Assembly (NCBI GenBank): GCA_947452315.1
Contig: CANGCX010000014.1
Span: forward strand, 1-41,308
From: Opitutia bacterium
GTDB lineage: Bacteria; Verrucomicrobiota; Verrucomicrobiia; Opitutales; Opitutaceae
Reading direction: 5' to 3'
DNA: 41,308 bases
Shown piece by piece: positions 8,466-18,715 of this stretch (positions are counted from its first letter, which is position 1; each line of letters starts with the position of its first letter). A model generated the notes under the pieces. That model ran no database searches, was not told the origin of the DNA, and saw only the letters and a program-made list of their open reading frames with translations. Position numbers and translations under genes: made by a program.

Positions 8466-9389
8466 ATGGCCATTCTCATCACTCCCGAAACGAAGATCAT
8501 CGTTCAAGGCATCACCGGCGACTTCGGCGGTCGTCACGCCAAGCTCTCCCTCGACTACGGCACGCAAGTCGTCGCTGGCGTCACCCCCGGCAAAGGCGGA
8601 CAATTCTTTGAATACGGCGCCCACAAAGTGCCCATCTACAACTCCGTCGCCGATGCCGCCAAAGCCACCGGCGCCACCGTCTCCGTCATCTTCGTCCCAC
8701 CCCCATTCGCCGCTGACGCCATTCTTGAGTGCGTCGACGCCGGCCTCGACCTCGCCGTCGCCATCACCGAGGGCATTCCGATCAAAGATATGATCCGCGT
8801 GAAACGCGCCATGACCGGCGCCAAGACCCGACTCGTTGGCCCCAATTGCCCCGGCATCGTCACACCCGGCACCGGCAAAGACTCCTTCGGTGGCTGCCGC
8901 ATCGGCATCGCCCCCGGCTACATTCACAAAAAAGGCCACGTCGGCGTCGTCTCCCGCTCAGGCACGCTCACCTACGAAGCCGTCTTCCAACTCACCTCCA
9001 AAAACATCGGCCAAACCACCTGCGTAGGTATCGGCGGTGACCCAGTTAACGGCACCAACCACCTCGACGTCATCAAGCTGTTCAACGCAGACCCCGAGAC
9101 ACACGGCATAATCCTCATCGGTGAAATCGGCGGTAACGCCGAGGTCGAAGCAGCCCGCTGGATCAAGGCTAACTGCAAAAAGCCCGTCGCTGGCTTTATT
9201 GCTGGCGCAACCGCACCAGCTGGTCGTCGCATGGGTCACGCCGGCGCGATCGTCGGGGGAGCCGAGGACACTGCTGCCGCCAAAATCGCCGTATTTAAAG
9301 AATGCGGCATCGAAGTTGCCGCAACGCCGTCCGATATGGCCGACGCCCTCCTCCGCGCCGCTAAAGCCAAAGGCGTGACGCTCACCTAA
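8466..9389 (+). CDS. sucD: succinate-CoA ligase, alpha subunit
   Basis: A 307-residue CoA-binding partner of SucC. The N-terminal Rossmann fold (IIVQGITGDFGGRHAK) binds CoA. The phosphorylated active-site histidine is His258 in RRMGHAGAIVGG. It is somewhat longer than typical SucD (about 290). Part of the extra length is a short insert, TGKDSFGG, after NCPGIVTPG, where most relatives run straight into the CxIGI strand. The operon ends at a strong terminator 27 bases later. Confidence 0.96.
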   Translation: MAILITPETKIIVQGITGDFGGRHAKLSLDYGTQVVAGVTPGKGGQFFEYGAHKVPIYNSVADAAKATGATVSVIFVPPPFAADAILECVDAGLDLAVAITEGIPIKDMIRVKRAMTGAKTRLVGPNCPGIVTPGTGKDSFGGCRIGIAPGYIHKKGHVGVVSRSGTLTYEAVFQLTSKNIGQTTCVGIGGDPVNGTNHLDVIKLFNADPETHGIILIGEIGGNAEVEAARWIKANCKKPVAGFIAGATAPAGRRMGHAGAIVGGAEDTAAAKIAVFKECGIEVAATPSDMADALLRAAKAKGVTLT

Positions 9390-9416
9390 ACGGAATCCAA
9401 AATTGCGTTTCTTTTC

Positions 9417-9451
9417 AGGGCCGCGTCACCACGCGGCCCTTTTTATTTTTT
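9417..9451 (+). terminator. rho-independent terminator after sucCD
   Basis: A perfect 9-bp stem, AGGGCCGCG (9417-9425) with CGCGGCCCT (9432-9440), closes a six-base loop and is followed by TTTTTATTTTTT. The opposite strand has no U-run after the hairpin, so it acts mainly for sucCD. The last U bases overlap the stop codon of the convergent RND gene. Confidence 0.92.
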
Positions 9452-12400
9452 AGCCCTCCGCCGACTTGCGCCGGAATTTCAGGCGCACGCGGTCCAGCCA
9501 GAGGTATACGACCGGGACCGTATAAAGCGTCAGCAACTGACTCACCACCAAGCCCCCCACGATCGCAAGCCCGAGCGGGCGGCGCAATTCCACGCCTTCA
9601 CCCGCGGCCAATACTAAGGGCAGCGCGCCCAGCAAGGCCGCGAAATTCGTCATCAAAATCGGCCGTAAGCGCATCTGCGCCGCTTCGAAAATCGCCGCTC
9701 GCGGTGTAAGCGCGTTGCGCCGTTCCGTATCAATCGCGAAGTCGATCATCAAAATCGCGTTCTTCATCACGATACCGATGAGCAAAAATAATCCGAGCAA
9801 CGCGATCAGCGTAAATTCAGTCCCCGTTAAGCGCAGCGCTAGCAACGCCCCGAGTCCCGCCGAGGGCAGCGTCGAGAGAATCGTCAGCGGATGAATCAAG
9901 CTTTCGTAAAGAATGCCCAACACCAAATACACCGCGACGAGCACCCCAAGGATCAATAACGGCTGCGCCTGCAGGCTTTTTTGAAAACCCTGCGCAGCAC
10001 CTGAAAGCTCAGTTTGAATTTCCGTCGGCAATAAAATTTTACCCATCGCTTTATCGATGGCGGCCAACGCTTGTTCGAGCGAAACATCCGGAGCGAGAGC
10101 GAAGCCGATGTTCTCCGCCGCGAACTGGCTGCGATGCCGCACCCGGTCATCCACGAGCGAATAATCGTACCGCGTAAACGCCGAGAGCGGGACTTGCTCA
10201 CCGTTGGCGCCGATGACCTGGACTTGTTTTAGCACCGCCGGATCAGCCGTGTACTGCGGCGCTAGTTCCATGATCACGCGGTATTGATTCAACCGATCGT
10301 ACAGCGTCGCGATCTGACGCTGGCTAAACGAACTATTGAGCACCGAGGTTACCATCTGCATATCGACGCCGAGCCGGCGCGCCGCCTCGCGGTCGATCGT
10401 GAGCATCACCCGCGTCGTACCGCCCTCAGAAGGTGCATCGATGTCGGTCAATTCCGGCAACTCCCGCAGCGCCGCCGCAATCTTTGGCGTCCACTCGCGC
10501 AGCAGCGGCATCTCCGCCGACATTAAACTCAAACTGTAAGAGGTGGAATCCGACATGCGCGGCGAATCAATATCCTGTGCACCGAATAGATAAAGCTGCG
10601 CCCCCGCGACGATCGGTGCCGTGGCGCGGATGCGATTAACCACGTCGTTGGCGGAAATTTTTCGCTCAGCCAATGGCTTGAGCCGAATCGTCAGGCGCGC
10701 ATTACCCAAACCGGTCGCACCCCCTGAAGTGCCAATCACATCTGAAATCGCGGGATCCGCCAAAAGATGTCGCCGGAAGACCTCAACTTTCGGCTGCATC
10801 ACCTGGAAGGAAAATGCATCATCACCGCGCACAAATCCCTGCAACGTGCCCGTGTCTTGCTGCGGCAAAAAGCCTTTCGGGATGGCGATGTAGAGCGAGA
10901 CGTTGAGCGCGATCGTGCCGAGTAAAATGATCAACGTGAGCGTCGCGTGCTCCAGTACCCACGCGAGCGTGCGAGCGTAGCCATTTTTCAAGGCTTCGAA
11001 AGCAGCCTCGGTCCAACGACGAAATCCACCAATGGGCTGCGAGCCATGCCGCACCAAAATTCGCGCGCACAAACTCGGCGTCAACGTGAGCGAAACAACT
11101 AAAGAGACCAACATCGCCGCCGCGAGCGTGATCGAGAATTCGCGGAATAGTTTTTCCACCAACCCGCCCATAAATAAAATCGAAACAAATACCGCCACGA
11201 GCGACAGATTCATCGCCAGCAACGTAAAGCCGACTTCACTCGAGCCTTTCAATGCCGCACGAAACGGCGAGAGCCCACGCTCAATGTGTCGCGAGATATT
11301 TTCCAGCACCACAATCGCGTCGTCCACCACCAGGCCCGCCGCCACGATCAGCGCCATGAGCGAAAGGTTGTTCAGCGAAAAACCATACAGATACATGATC
11401 GCCAACGTACCGATCAGCGAGACCGGGATCGCCAGACACGGTATCAACGCCGCGCGCGCACTACCGAGAAAAAGAAACACGACGAGCATCACCAGGCCGG
11501 AGGCGATCGCCAAGGTCTTCTGCGATTCGCGCAACGTACCGCGAATGCCCGGCGAGCGATCCATCACGACATCTAGCCCTGCGTCCACTGGCACAAGAGC
11601 GCGTAATGCGGGCAACTGCGCGTTAATGGCGTCAATCGTAGCGATGATGTTAGCCCCGGGTTGACGGCTGATAAGGAGCGTCACCGCCGGCCGGCCGTTG
11701 TGAAATCCGCTGCTGTAACGATCTTCGATAGAATCCGTGATCGTAGCGACATCGCCGAGTCGCACCGGCGCCCCGTCGCGATAGCGGATAACCAGATCGT
11801 GATACTCCGATGCGTGGCGCAGTTGGCCGCTCAACTGCACTTCCCATTGGCGGTCACCCGCCTCGACCACACCGCGGGGACGCACGGAATTGGTCGCACT
11901 GATCGCCCGCCGCACTTCATCAAGCGCGATGCCGTAATGCGATAAAGCATGCGGATTGAGTTGCACCCGCACCGCCGGCAACGAACTACCGCCGACGGAG
12001 ACTTCCCCCACACCGTTGATCTGCGCGATTTTTTGCGCGAGCACCGTGACCGCGAGATCGTAAAGGTCGCCGGGAGCCAAATTCGGCGAATTCAATGCAA
12101 GAGCCATGATCGGCGCCTGCGAGGGATTGGATTTCTTAAACGTCGGGTTGCCCGGCATGCCCGAGGGCAACTGACCGCGCGCAGCATTAATTGCCGCCTG
12201 CACGTCACGTGCGGCGCCGTTAATATCGCGCCCAAGCGCAAATTCTAACGTGATACTCGTAGAGCCCTGCCGGCTGTCTGAATATATTCCGCTCACGCCC
12301 GCAATCCCGCCGAGCGCGCGCTCAAGTGGCGCCGAGACACTCGCCGCCATCGTATCCGGACTCGCGCCCGGTAACGAAGCGTTGACGCGGATGGTCGGGA

Positions 12401-12524
12401 AATCGACCTGCGGCAACGGCGATACCGGCAACAACCCATACGCGAGCACGCCCACCAGCACGAGCGCGACCGCGATCAAGCCGCTCGCCACGGGACGCCG
12501 AATAAAAGGACGCGAGAGGTTCAT
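9450..12524 (-). CDS. RND multidrug efflux permease, MdtC-like
   Basis: A 1024-residue inner-membrane proton/drug antiporter of the HAE1 family. It has the N-terminal NLSRPFIRRPVA segment, two large periplasmic loops and twelve predicted helices. The paired aspartates of helix 4 are Asp401-Asp402 (GLVVDDAIVVLENI), and a helix-10 lysine lies in LIGIVMKNAILMIDFA. It resembles MdtC more than AcrB. ATG 12524 shares its A with the TGA of the upstream pump gene (TGATG). A GTG one codon earlier is the alternative start. It is the last gene of a three-gene operon and probably forms a mixed trimer with the neighbouring pump. Confidence 0.93.
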   Translation of the reverse strand: MNLSRPFIRRPVASGLIAVALVLVGVLAYGLLPVSPLPQVDFPTIRVNASLPGASPDTMAASVSAPLERALGGIAGVSGIYSDSRQGSTSITLEFALGRDINGAARDVQAAINAARGQLPSGMPGNPTFKKSNPSQAPIMALALNSPNLAPGDLYDLAVTVLAQKIAQINGVGEVSVGGSSLPAVRVQLNPHALSHYGIALDEVRRAISATNSVRPRGVVEAGDRQWEVQLSGQLRHASEYHDLVIRYRDGAPVRLGDVATITDSIEDRYSSGFHNGRPAVTLLISRQPGANIIATIDAINAQLPALRALVPVDAGLDVVMDRSPGIRGTLRESQKTLAIASGLVMLVVFLFLGSARAALIPCLAIPVSLIGTLAIMYLYGFSLNNLSLMALIVAAGLVVDDAIVVLENISRHIERGLSPFRAALKGSSEVGFTLLAMNLSLVAVFVSILFMGGLVEKLFREFSITLAAAMLVSLVVSLTLTPSLCARILVRHGSQPIGGFRRWTEAAFEALKNGYARTLAWVLEHATLTLIILLGTIALNVSLYIAIPKGFLPQQDTGTLQGFVRGDDAFSFQVMQPKVEVFRRHLLADPAISDVIGTSGGATGLGNARLTIRLKPLAERKISANDVVNRIRATAPIVAGAQLYLFGAQDIDSPRMSDSTSYSLSLMSAEMPLLREWTPKIAAALRELPELTDIDAPSEGGTTRVMLTIDREAARRLGVDMQMVTSVLNSSFSQRQIATLYDRLNQYRVIMELAPQYTADPAVLKQVQVIGANGEQVPLSAFTRYDYSLVDDRVRHRSQFAAENIGFALAPDVSLEQALAAIDKAMGKILLPTEIQTELSGAAQGFQKSLQAQPLLILGVLVAVYLVLGILYESLIHPLTILSTLPSAGLGALLALRLTGTEFTLIALLGLFLLIGIVMKNAILMIDFAIDTERRNALTPRAAIFEAAQMRLRPILMTNFAALLGALPLVLAAGEGVELRRPLGLAIVGGLVVSQLLTLYTVPVVYLWLDRVRLKFRRKSAEG

Positions 12525-15500
12525 CACGAAACATCCACCGCAGCGCGCGGTTTGACCAAACGGGCCCGGAGTCGGTCAAAATAAAGATAAACCACCGGAG
12601 TCGTGAATAACGTGAGTACTTGGCTCACAAGCAGTCCGCCGACCATCACGAGGCCTAGCGGTTGCCGCAACTCGGCGCCAGAGCCCGACGAAAACATTAA
12701 TGGCAAGGCGCCGAAAAGCGCCGCAAGTGTTGTCATCAAAATCGGCCGAAACCTTAGCAACGCCGCTTGATGAATGGCTTTCTCAGGCGACAACCCTTGG
12801 CGGCGCGTCGCCTCTAGCGCGAAATCCACCATCATGATGCCGTTTTTCTTCACCAACCCGATGAGCAAAATAATACCGATGATCGCGATCATATCTAAAG
12901 GCCGGCCCGTAATCCACAATGCCAGCAATGCACCCACCGCAGCCGAGGGCAGCGTAGAGAGAATCGTGATCGGATGAATCAAACTCTCGTACAAGACACC
13001 AAGCACGATGTACATCGTCACCACCGCAGCCAAAATCAGCCACAAGGTACTAGAAAGCGAAGAGCGAAACGCGCGTGCCGCACCTTCAAAACGCATCTCA
13101 ATCGCCGGCGGTAACTCAACGGTACGCACCGTACGCTCGATCGCCGCGACGGCGTCACCCAGTGAGGCCCGCGGTCCAAGATTGAAAGAAACACTGACCG
13201 AAGGGAATTGCCCAACGTGATTGATAAGTAGCGTCGTCGGCCGCTCGCTCACCCGCGCAATGCTCGACAACGGTACCGGTTGACCGTTGCGCGTGCGCAC
13301 AAAAAGCGAGGTCAACGCCTCTGGCCCCTTAGAGAGGCGTGGATCGATTTCCATGACCACGCGGTATTGGCTCGCTTGGGTGAAGAGCGTCGAAATCTGC
13401 CGCTGCCCAAATGCACTGTACAGCGTGTCGTCGATATCCGCCATCGTCACGCCCAGCCGACTCGCGGCATCGCGGTCGATTTCCAAAAATGCCTGCAGCC
13501 CACGATTCTGTAAGTCGCTCGCAACATCAGAAAGCGCGGGAGCTTCTTCAAGGGCCGCGATCAACTGCGGAACCCACTCCTGCAATAACTGCTCATCAGG
13601 ACAGGTGAGCGTAAATTGAAACTGCGTGCGGCTCACGCGATCCTCAATCGTGAGTTCCTGTACGGGCTGAAAATACGCCGTGATGCCAGAAACCTCACGC
13701 ACCGCCACGCGCAGTCGGTCGATAATCTGATTCGCCGTTTCACGACGCTCTTGATGCGATTTCAAATTAACCAACATCCGGCCGCTGTTGAGCGTGGCAT
13801 TGGTCCCGTCCACTCCGATAAACGACGAGAGGCTGCGCACGGTCGGATCTTCGAGAATTTTAGCCGCGAGTGCCTGTTGCCGTTCGGCCATCGCGGCAAA
13901 CGACACGGATTGCGGAGCGTCGGTCACAACTTGGATCGCGGCGTTGTCTTGCACCGGGAAAAAGCCTTTCGGCACGATCACATAAAGCCCTGCCGTCACG
14001 AGCACGGTGCCGATCGTGACGCCAAGCGTGAGCCGCTGGTGTAGCAACACCCAGTCGAGCCAGCGGCCGTAGCGCGCGATGACCGCGTCGAGAAATCCGG
14101 GCGCCGCATGGGCATGCGCGTCAGGCGCGGGCAACATGCGCGCGCACATCATCGGCGTGAGTGTGAGCGAAACGAGCAACGAAATCAGAATCGAAACCGC
14201 CAAGGTGATCGCGAACTCGTGAAACAAGCGTCCGACAACATCGCCCATGAAGAGCAACGGGATCAAAACCGCGATGAGTGAGATCGTGAGCGAAACAAGC
14301 GTAAAGCCAATCTGCGCGGCACCTTTGAGCGCCGCTTCCATTGGCCCGTCACCTTCTTCGCGATAGCGCGCGATATTTTCGAGCATCACGATCGCATCAT
14401 CCACGACGAAGCCCGTCGCAACCGTCAGCGCCATGAGCGTGAGAATGTTGAGCGAATAACCCGCTAGGTACATCACCCCAAACGTGCCAATCAACGATAA
14501 CGGCACCGCGATGCTGGGGATGATAGTTGCCGCAACGTTGCGTAAAAAAATAAACGTCACCAACACCACCAGCAACACGGCGAACACGAGCTCGTGTTCC
14601 ACCGAGCGCACCGAGGCACGGATACTCTGGGTGCGATCCGTGAGTACCACCAGCTCCGCCGCTGACGGCAGGCTCGCTTCAAGTTGCGGCAAAAGCGCAC
14701 GCACACGGTCCACGACTTCAATCACGTTGGCTCCAGGTTGGCGTTGAACGTTGATCAAAACCGCCGGTAAATGATCGGCCCATGCGGCGAGGCGGCGGTC
14801 TTCGGAGGCGTTCTCGATTTGGGCCACATCGCCGAGTCGCAGCGGTGCTCCATCGCGCCAGGTAATGATAAGATTGCGAAATTCTTCGACCGAGCGGAGC
14901 TGGTCGTTGGCATCCATCAGGATCGTGCGGATCGGGCCGTCGAAGCTGCCTTTTGGCTGATTCACACTCGCCGCGTTGATCGCGCTACGTACATCGGACA
15001 AGTTCAACCCACGCGCCGCCAACGCGCCGGGATTGATCTGCACGCGGACCGCTGGGCGTTGGCCGCCGGCGAGGCTCACCATGCCCACGCCGGGAATCTG
15101 CGCAAGTTTCTGCGCGATGCGCGTGTCCACAAGATTGTGCACCTGCGGCAACGGCAACGTCGCCGAGGTCACCGCAAGCGTGAGGATCGGTGTGTCGGCA
15201 GGATTAACTTTACGATAAATCGGCGGCGCCGGGAGATCGTTGGGGAGCAGATTGCTCGCAGCGTTGATGGCCGCCTGAACTTCTTGTTCCGCTACAGCCA
15301 ATGAGACTTCGAGCGAGAACTGCAACGTGATCACCGAGGAACCGCCCGAGCTCGACGAGGACATTTGGTTCACACCGGGGATTTGGCCGAAGCGGCGCTC
15401 AAGTGGCGCAGTGACCGAACTCGCCATGACCGTCGGGCTGGCACCGGGATAAAAAGTGAAGATCTGGATCGTCGGAAAATCGACCTGCGGGAGCGCCGAG

Positions 15501-15601
15501 ACCGGCAGCAAGCGATAAGCCATGATGCCCGACAGCAACAACGCGACCATGAGGAGGCTCGTCGCCACCGGTCGCAGAATAAACGGACGTGAGGGATTCA
15601 T
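12524..15601 (-). CDS. RND multidrug efflux permease, MdtB-like
   Basis: A 1025-residue RND permease, a paralogue of its downstream neighbour with the same length and architecture. Helix-4 aspartates are at 401-402 ([14 protein letters not shown]), and helix 10 reads [18 protein letters not shown]. It resembles MdtB. In E. coli MdtB and MdtC form a heterotrimer driven through MdtA and TolC, and the same arrangement is likely here. ATG 15601 lies two bases after the adaptor stop. No outer-membrane factor gene is found in the operon or elsewhere in the window. Confidence 0.93.
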   Translation of the reverse strand: MNPSRPFILRPVATSLLMVALLLSGIMAYRLLPVSALPQVDFPTIQIFTFYPGASPTVMASSVTAPLERRFGQIPGVNQMSSSSSGGSSVITLQFSLEVSLAVAEQEVQAAINAASNLLPNDLPAPPIYRKVNPADTPILTLAVTSATLPLPQVHNLVDTRIAQKLAQIPGVGMVSLAGGQRPAVRVQINPGALAARGLNLSDVRSAINAASVNQPKGSFDGPIRTILMDANDQLRSVEEFRNLIITWRDGAPLRLGDVAQIENASEDRRLAAWADHLPAVLINVQRQPGANVIEVVDRVRALLPQLEASLPSAAELVVLTDRTQSIRASVRSVEHELVFAVLLVVLVTFIFLRNVAATIIPSIAVPLSLIGTFGVMYLAGYSLNILTLMALTVATGFVVDDAIVMLENIARYREEGDGPMEAALKGAAQIGFTLVSLTISLIAVLIPLLFMGDVVGRLFHEFAITLAVSILISLLVSLTLTPMMCARMLPAPDAHAHAAPGFLDAVIARYGRWLDWVLLHQRLTLGVTIGTVLVTAGLYVIVPKGFFPVQDNAAIQVVTDAPQSVSFAAMAERQQALAAKILEDPTVRSLSSFIGVDGTNATLNSGRMLVNLKSHQERRETANQIIDRLRVAVREVSGITAYFQPVQELTIEDRVSRTQFQFTLTCPDEQLLQEWVPQLIAALEEAPALSDVASDLQNRGLQAFLEIDRDAASRLGVTMADIDDTLYSAFGQRQISTLFTQASQYRVVMEIDPRLSKGPEALTSLFVRTRNGQPVPLSSIARVSERPTTLLINHVGQFPSVSVSFNLGPRASLGDAVAAIERTVRTVELPPAIEMRFEGAARAFRSSLSSTLWLILAAVVTMYIVLGVLYESLIHPITILSTLPSAAVGALLALWITGRPLDMIAIIGIILLIGLVKKNGIMMVDFALEATRRQGLSPEKAIHQAALLRFRPILMTTLAALFGALPLMFSSGSGAELRQPLGLVMVGGLLVSQVLTLFTTPVVYLYFDRLRARLVKPRAAVDVS

Positions 15602-15603
15602 CC

Positions 15604-16848
15604 TTACTTGGTGGCCCCGCCCTTGCCGCCTTTACCGCCCTTGCCCGAGCCCTTCGTCATGCCGCCGGGCGCCATGGGCGGCGGAGGATTTTGGCCATCT
15701 TTTTCGACCATGATTACGAGGCGGCCTTCGCGCAGTCGATCCACGCCTTCAATGACCACGCGCTCGCCGCCCTCGAGGCCCTTCGCAATGGATTGCATAG
15801 ATCCATCTGAGGGCCCGATAACGATGTCGCGCACTGTGGCCTCATTTTTTTCGTTTACTAAAAACACATAAGTGCCGCGCGAACCGAATTGGACCGCGGC
15901 GCTGGGGATCACAACCGCTTTGGTCAACGTGCGCACCCGGAGCCGGACATTGACGAATTGATTGGGGAACAGGCGTTCATCGGCGTTGGGAAATTCGGCC
16001 TTCAAGCGCAGCGTGCCGGTTGTTAGGTCAATCTGGTTATCCACCGTGCGCAAAACGCCGGAAGCGAGTAGCGTCTGCTCATTACGATCCCAGGCCTCGA
16101 CAGGCATCTGTTCACCAGCGCGGAGCGGCTCGACGACTTGGCGCAGATCCATTTCGGGCACGGTAAAGGAAACCGCCATGGGTCTAGTCTGCGTGATCAC
16201 GACTAGACCTTTGGTGTCGGCGGATCGGATAAAATTACCCGCATCGACCTGCCGAAGGCCGAGACGACCAGCGATAGGGGCTTCAATCTTGGTGTAAGCG
16301 AGCTGACGGCGGGCATCGTCAACTTGCGCTTGATATGCGGCTTGTGCACCCTCGCGATCCGCGACGAGGGCTTGTTGCGCCTCAAGTTGCTGGGACGAAA
16401 TCAAGGCTTGCCCACTGAGTTGCTGAAAACGCTCGAGGTCGGCACGCACCGTGCGAAGCTGGGCGGCGTTCTGTCGCATCTGTGCCTCCATCTGAGCGAG
16501 ACGAATTTTATACGGGGCGGGATCGACCTCGGCGAGCAACTGCCCCTGCTCGACGGACTGGCCCTCGGTGAAGGCCACGCGGAGCAGCTCGCCGTCCACG
16601 CGACTGCGTACGGTCACGATGTTGAGCGGTTGGACGGTTCCGATCGCGCGAAGTTGGACGGTGAGGTCTTGGCGCTTTACGACTTCAGCGCGAACAGGGG
16701 TTGGCTGGTTGCTGTTACGCTGGCGCCAGGGGTTACCCGTGACCGGCGGCGGCGTGCGCAGGCCAAAATACCCGACTCCCCCAGCAAAAATTAAGGCGAC
16801 GACTGAGTATAATAACCAAGGGCGACGGCGTTGGGGTGCTTGCGACAT
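15604..16848 (-). CDS. RND periplasmic adaptor (membrane fusion protein), MdtA-like
   Basis: A 414-residue adaptor that would link the two pumps to an outer-membrane channel. Residues 12-30 are a hydrophobic anchor or signal ([20 protein letters not shown]). A lipoyl/barrel-sandwich hybrid half follows ([20 protein letters not shown]), then a coiled-coil hairpin at about 115-185. The second lipoyl half is [17 protein letters not shown], followed by beta-barrel and membrane-proximal domains. The C-terminus has a Pro run ([10 protein letters not shown]) followed by a Gly/Lys repeat ([13 protein letters not shown]) that is not usual for the family. First gene of the efflux operon; no regulator is adjacent. 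Confidence 0.92.
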   Translation of the reverse strand: MSQAPQRRRPWLLYSVVALIFAGGVGYFGLRTPPPVTGNPWRQRNSNQPTPVRAEVVKRQDLTVQLRAIGTVQPLNIVTVRSRVDGELLRVAFTEGQSVEQGQLLAEVDPAPYKIRLAQMEAQMRQNAAQLRTVRADLERFQQLSGQALISSQQLEAQQALVADREGAQAAYQAQVDDARRQLAYTKIEAPIAGRLGLRQVDAGNFIRSADTKGLVVITQTRPMAVSFTVPEMDLRQVVEPLRAGEQMPVEAWDRNEQTLLASGVLRTVDNQIDLTTGTLRLKAEFPNADERLFPNQFVNVRLRVRTLTKAVVIPSAAVQFGSRGTYVFLVNEKNEATVRDIVIGPSDGSMQSIAKGLEGGERVVIEGVDRLREGRLVIMVEKDGQNPPPPMAPGGMTKGSGKGGKGGKGGATK

Positions 16849-17020
16849 ATATAAAGATGAAAGTTAGAATCACGCGGTCCGCAATACGGCCGAGTTACCC
16901 GGACAGACGACCAACGTTACCCCTTCGTTGCTAGAAGTTTTGTTAAAAATCTTACAACTGCCGCGGCGGGGGCTCGTTTCAACTCTTGCCGGCTGGGTCC
17001 GTTTCTCGAAATGTGCGCCC

Positions 17021-18046
17021 ATGCGCCTCACCCCACGCCGAATCCTCGCCCTAGTCGCCACTTTGCTTGCGACCTCACCCTTCAGCGCCCTCGCCTCCAC
17101 TGCGGAAATGACTGGCGCGGCCCAAAAATTCCTCGCTGCGCTCGATTCCGCGCAACGCTCCCGGGCCGTCTTCAGCCTGGCCGGACCCGAACGCGAAAAA
17201 TGGTTCTTCGTCCCCATCAAGCGCGACGGCCTCACGTTCAAAGACATGACGCCCACGCAACAAGAACTCGCGCGCGCCCTGCTCCGCTCCGGTTTAAGCC
17301 AACGCGGCACCGCCCGCGCCGAGACGATCATCACCCTCGAAAACGTACTTCGCGAAATCGAAAAAGACCCCGTTCGCCGCGATCCCACGATGTACTACGT
17401 GACGATTTTTGGTGATCCATCAGCAGCCGCGCCATGGGGTTGGCGCTTTGAAGGCCATCACCTCTCGCTTAATTTTACGATTTTTGACGCCAACCACGTC
17501 GCCGTGACGCCATCCTTTTTTGGCACCAACCCAGCAGAAGTCCGCGCAGGCCCGCAAAAAGGCACTCGCGTCCTGGCCGAAGAAGAAGACCTCGGTCTTT
17601 CTTTCGTAAACACGCTCGATGCCACGCAACGAGCCGCCGCCATCATCGCTGTAAAAGCCCCTAACGAAATCGCCACCAGCAACAAAGCTCGCGTCGACCC
17701 TCTAGCCCCCGCCGGCCTCCCTGCCACGGCGCTCACCGCCGCTCAACGCGACCAACTCCGCACCTTACTGCAGCTCTATTTTACGCGCTACCGCGCCGAA
17801 ATCGCCGACCCTGCCCTCACCGAAGCGACCAGCCAAAACCTCGATAGCCTCCACTTTGCTTGGGCCGGCGTACTCGACCGTAGTGCGGGCCATTATTATC
17901 GCATTCAGGGCAAAACTTTCGTCGTCGAATTCGACAACACCCAGAACGAGGCCAACCACATCCACACGGTCTGGCGCAACTTCGCGGGCGACTTCGGCCA
18001 CGACGTCCTCGCCGCGCACTACGCTCACGAGCACGCGAAAAAATAA
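17021..18046 (+). CDS. secreted DUF3500 family protein
   Basis: A 341-residue protein with a signal peptide (residues 1-25, RRILALVATLLATSPFSALAS). The mature part matches the DUF3500 pattern: an early helix with ALDSAQRSRAVF, WFFVPI, GLTFKDMTPTQQELARALL, a YYVTIFGDP segment, then GWRFEGHHLSLNFT. The end has FHFAW-like sequence and the family hallmark FVVEFDNTQNEANHIHTVWRNF with DFG. The function of DUF3500 is unknown, although the closing His/Asn-rich stretch suggests a metal or ligand site. The frame is open back to 16928, but the signal peptide fixes ATG 17021. It is divergent from the efflux operon. Confidence 0.85.
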   Translation: MRLTPRRILALVATLLATSPFSALASTAEMTGAAQKFLAALDSAQRSRAVFSLAGPEREKWFFVPIKRDGLTFKDMTPTQQELARALLRSGLSQRGTARAETIITLENVLREIEKDPVRRDPTMYYVTIFGDPSAAAPWGWRFEGHHLSLNFTIFDANHVAVTPSFFGTNPAEVRAGPQKGTRVLAEEEDLGLSFVNTLDATQRAAAIIAVKAPNEIATSNKARVDPLAPAGLPATALTAAQRDQLRTLLQLYFTRYRAEIADPALTEATSQNLDSLHFAWAGVLDRSAGHYYRIQGKTFVVEFDNTQNEANHIHTVWRNFAGDFGHDVLAAHYAHEHAKK

Positions 18047-18145
18047 ACCGCGCGGACGCCGCGCCTGTGTAGGGTTGTAATCAGCCGCCTTGCCGATCAC
18101 ATCACTATTGCCCGATCCCACCTTAACGTCATCGTAATTAATACA

Positions 18146-18679
18146 ATGAAAACTTATCTCACCTACGGTTTTTACATGGCGCTAGGCAACGCGCTGATCG
18201 TGTTTGCGCTCTATTTTTTTGGTATGCACAGCGAGGCCGCGAAACTCGATCTGGCCCAAAAACTTCAGATGTTTAGCAGTATCGGGATTAGTATCGCTTG
18301 CTTGATCTATGGCACCCGAGAACACCGGGATGCATTACCCGCCGCTGACCCTTACGGCTACGGCCGAGCCCTCGGCACTGGTTTCATGATAGTGCTCTTC
18401 GCCTCCCTATTCGGTGCGATCTTCAACTACCTTTACGCCACAATTATCAACCCCGGATTTATCGAGGTCTTACTTCAAGCCCAGTCCGATAAATTAGAAG
18501 CCGCCGGCATGGGTGCCGACAAAATTGAGCAGGTCAACAGCATGACCCGCAAGATGATGAAACCGGCGATCCAGGCCGGGATCGGTTTTTTCATGGGTCT
18601 TTTCTTTGGCACCCTATTCGCCCTCATTACTGCCGCGTTCCTGAAACGCACCCCGCGCGACGAAATCGTCGCCAGCTAA
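18146..18679 (+). CDS. DUF4199-type membrane protein
   Basis: A 177-residue integral membrane protein with four hydrophobic helices at about 7-25, 38-55, 78-100 and 148-170. It has a soluble, charged loop between helices 3 and 4 (residues 105-140, QAQSDKLEAAGMGADKIEQV). The arrangement and sequence agree with DUF4199 proteins of Bacteroidetes and Verrucomicrobiota, whose function is unknown. The start at ATG 18146 is preceded by an AT-rich stretch and no Shine-Dalgarno. It lies 99 bases after the DUF3500 gene and convergent with the next one. Confidence 0.75.
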   Translation: MKTYLTYGFYMALGNALIVFALYFFGMHSEAAKLDLAQKLQMFSSIGISIACLIYGTREHRDALPAADPYGYGRALGTGFMIVLFASLFGAIFNYLYATIINPGFIEVLLQAQSDKLEAAGMGADKIEQVNSMTRKMMKPAIQAGIGFFMGLFFGTLFALITAAFLKRTPRDEIVAS

Positions 18680-18684
18680 AGGCA

Positions 18685-18715
18685 CCTGGCCTGCCTAGCA
18701 TCAACGCTGGCCAGG
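18685..18715. terminator. possible bidirectional hairpin between convergent genes
   Basis: CCTGGCC (18685-18691) pairs perfectly with GGCCAGG (18709-18715), with a nested AGC/GCT pair in the loop. It begins just after the stop of the DUF4199 gene and covers the stop of the opposite gene. There is no U-run, so efficient intrinsic termination is uncertain. Confidence 0.35.

Noticed and set aside
11032-11664. 210-codon + strand frame inside the MdtC-like gene
   Set aside because: Antisense shadow of a pump gene that is intact over 1024 residues; composition rich in Ser, Thr and Arg with no recognisable domain.
18049-18063. GCGCGG/CCGCGC hairpin after the DUF3500 gene
   Set aside because: No U-run follows and the loop is three bases; such GC palindromes arise by chance in this sequence.
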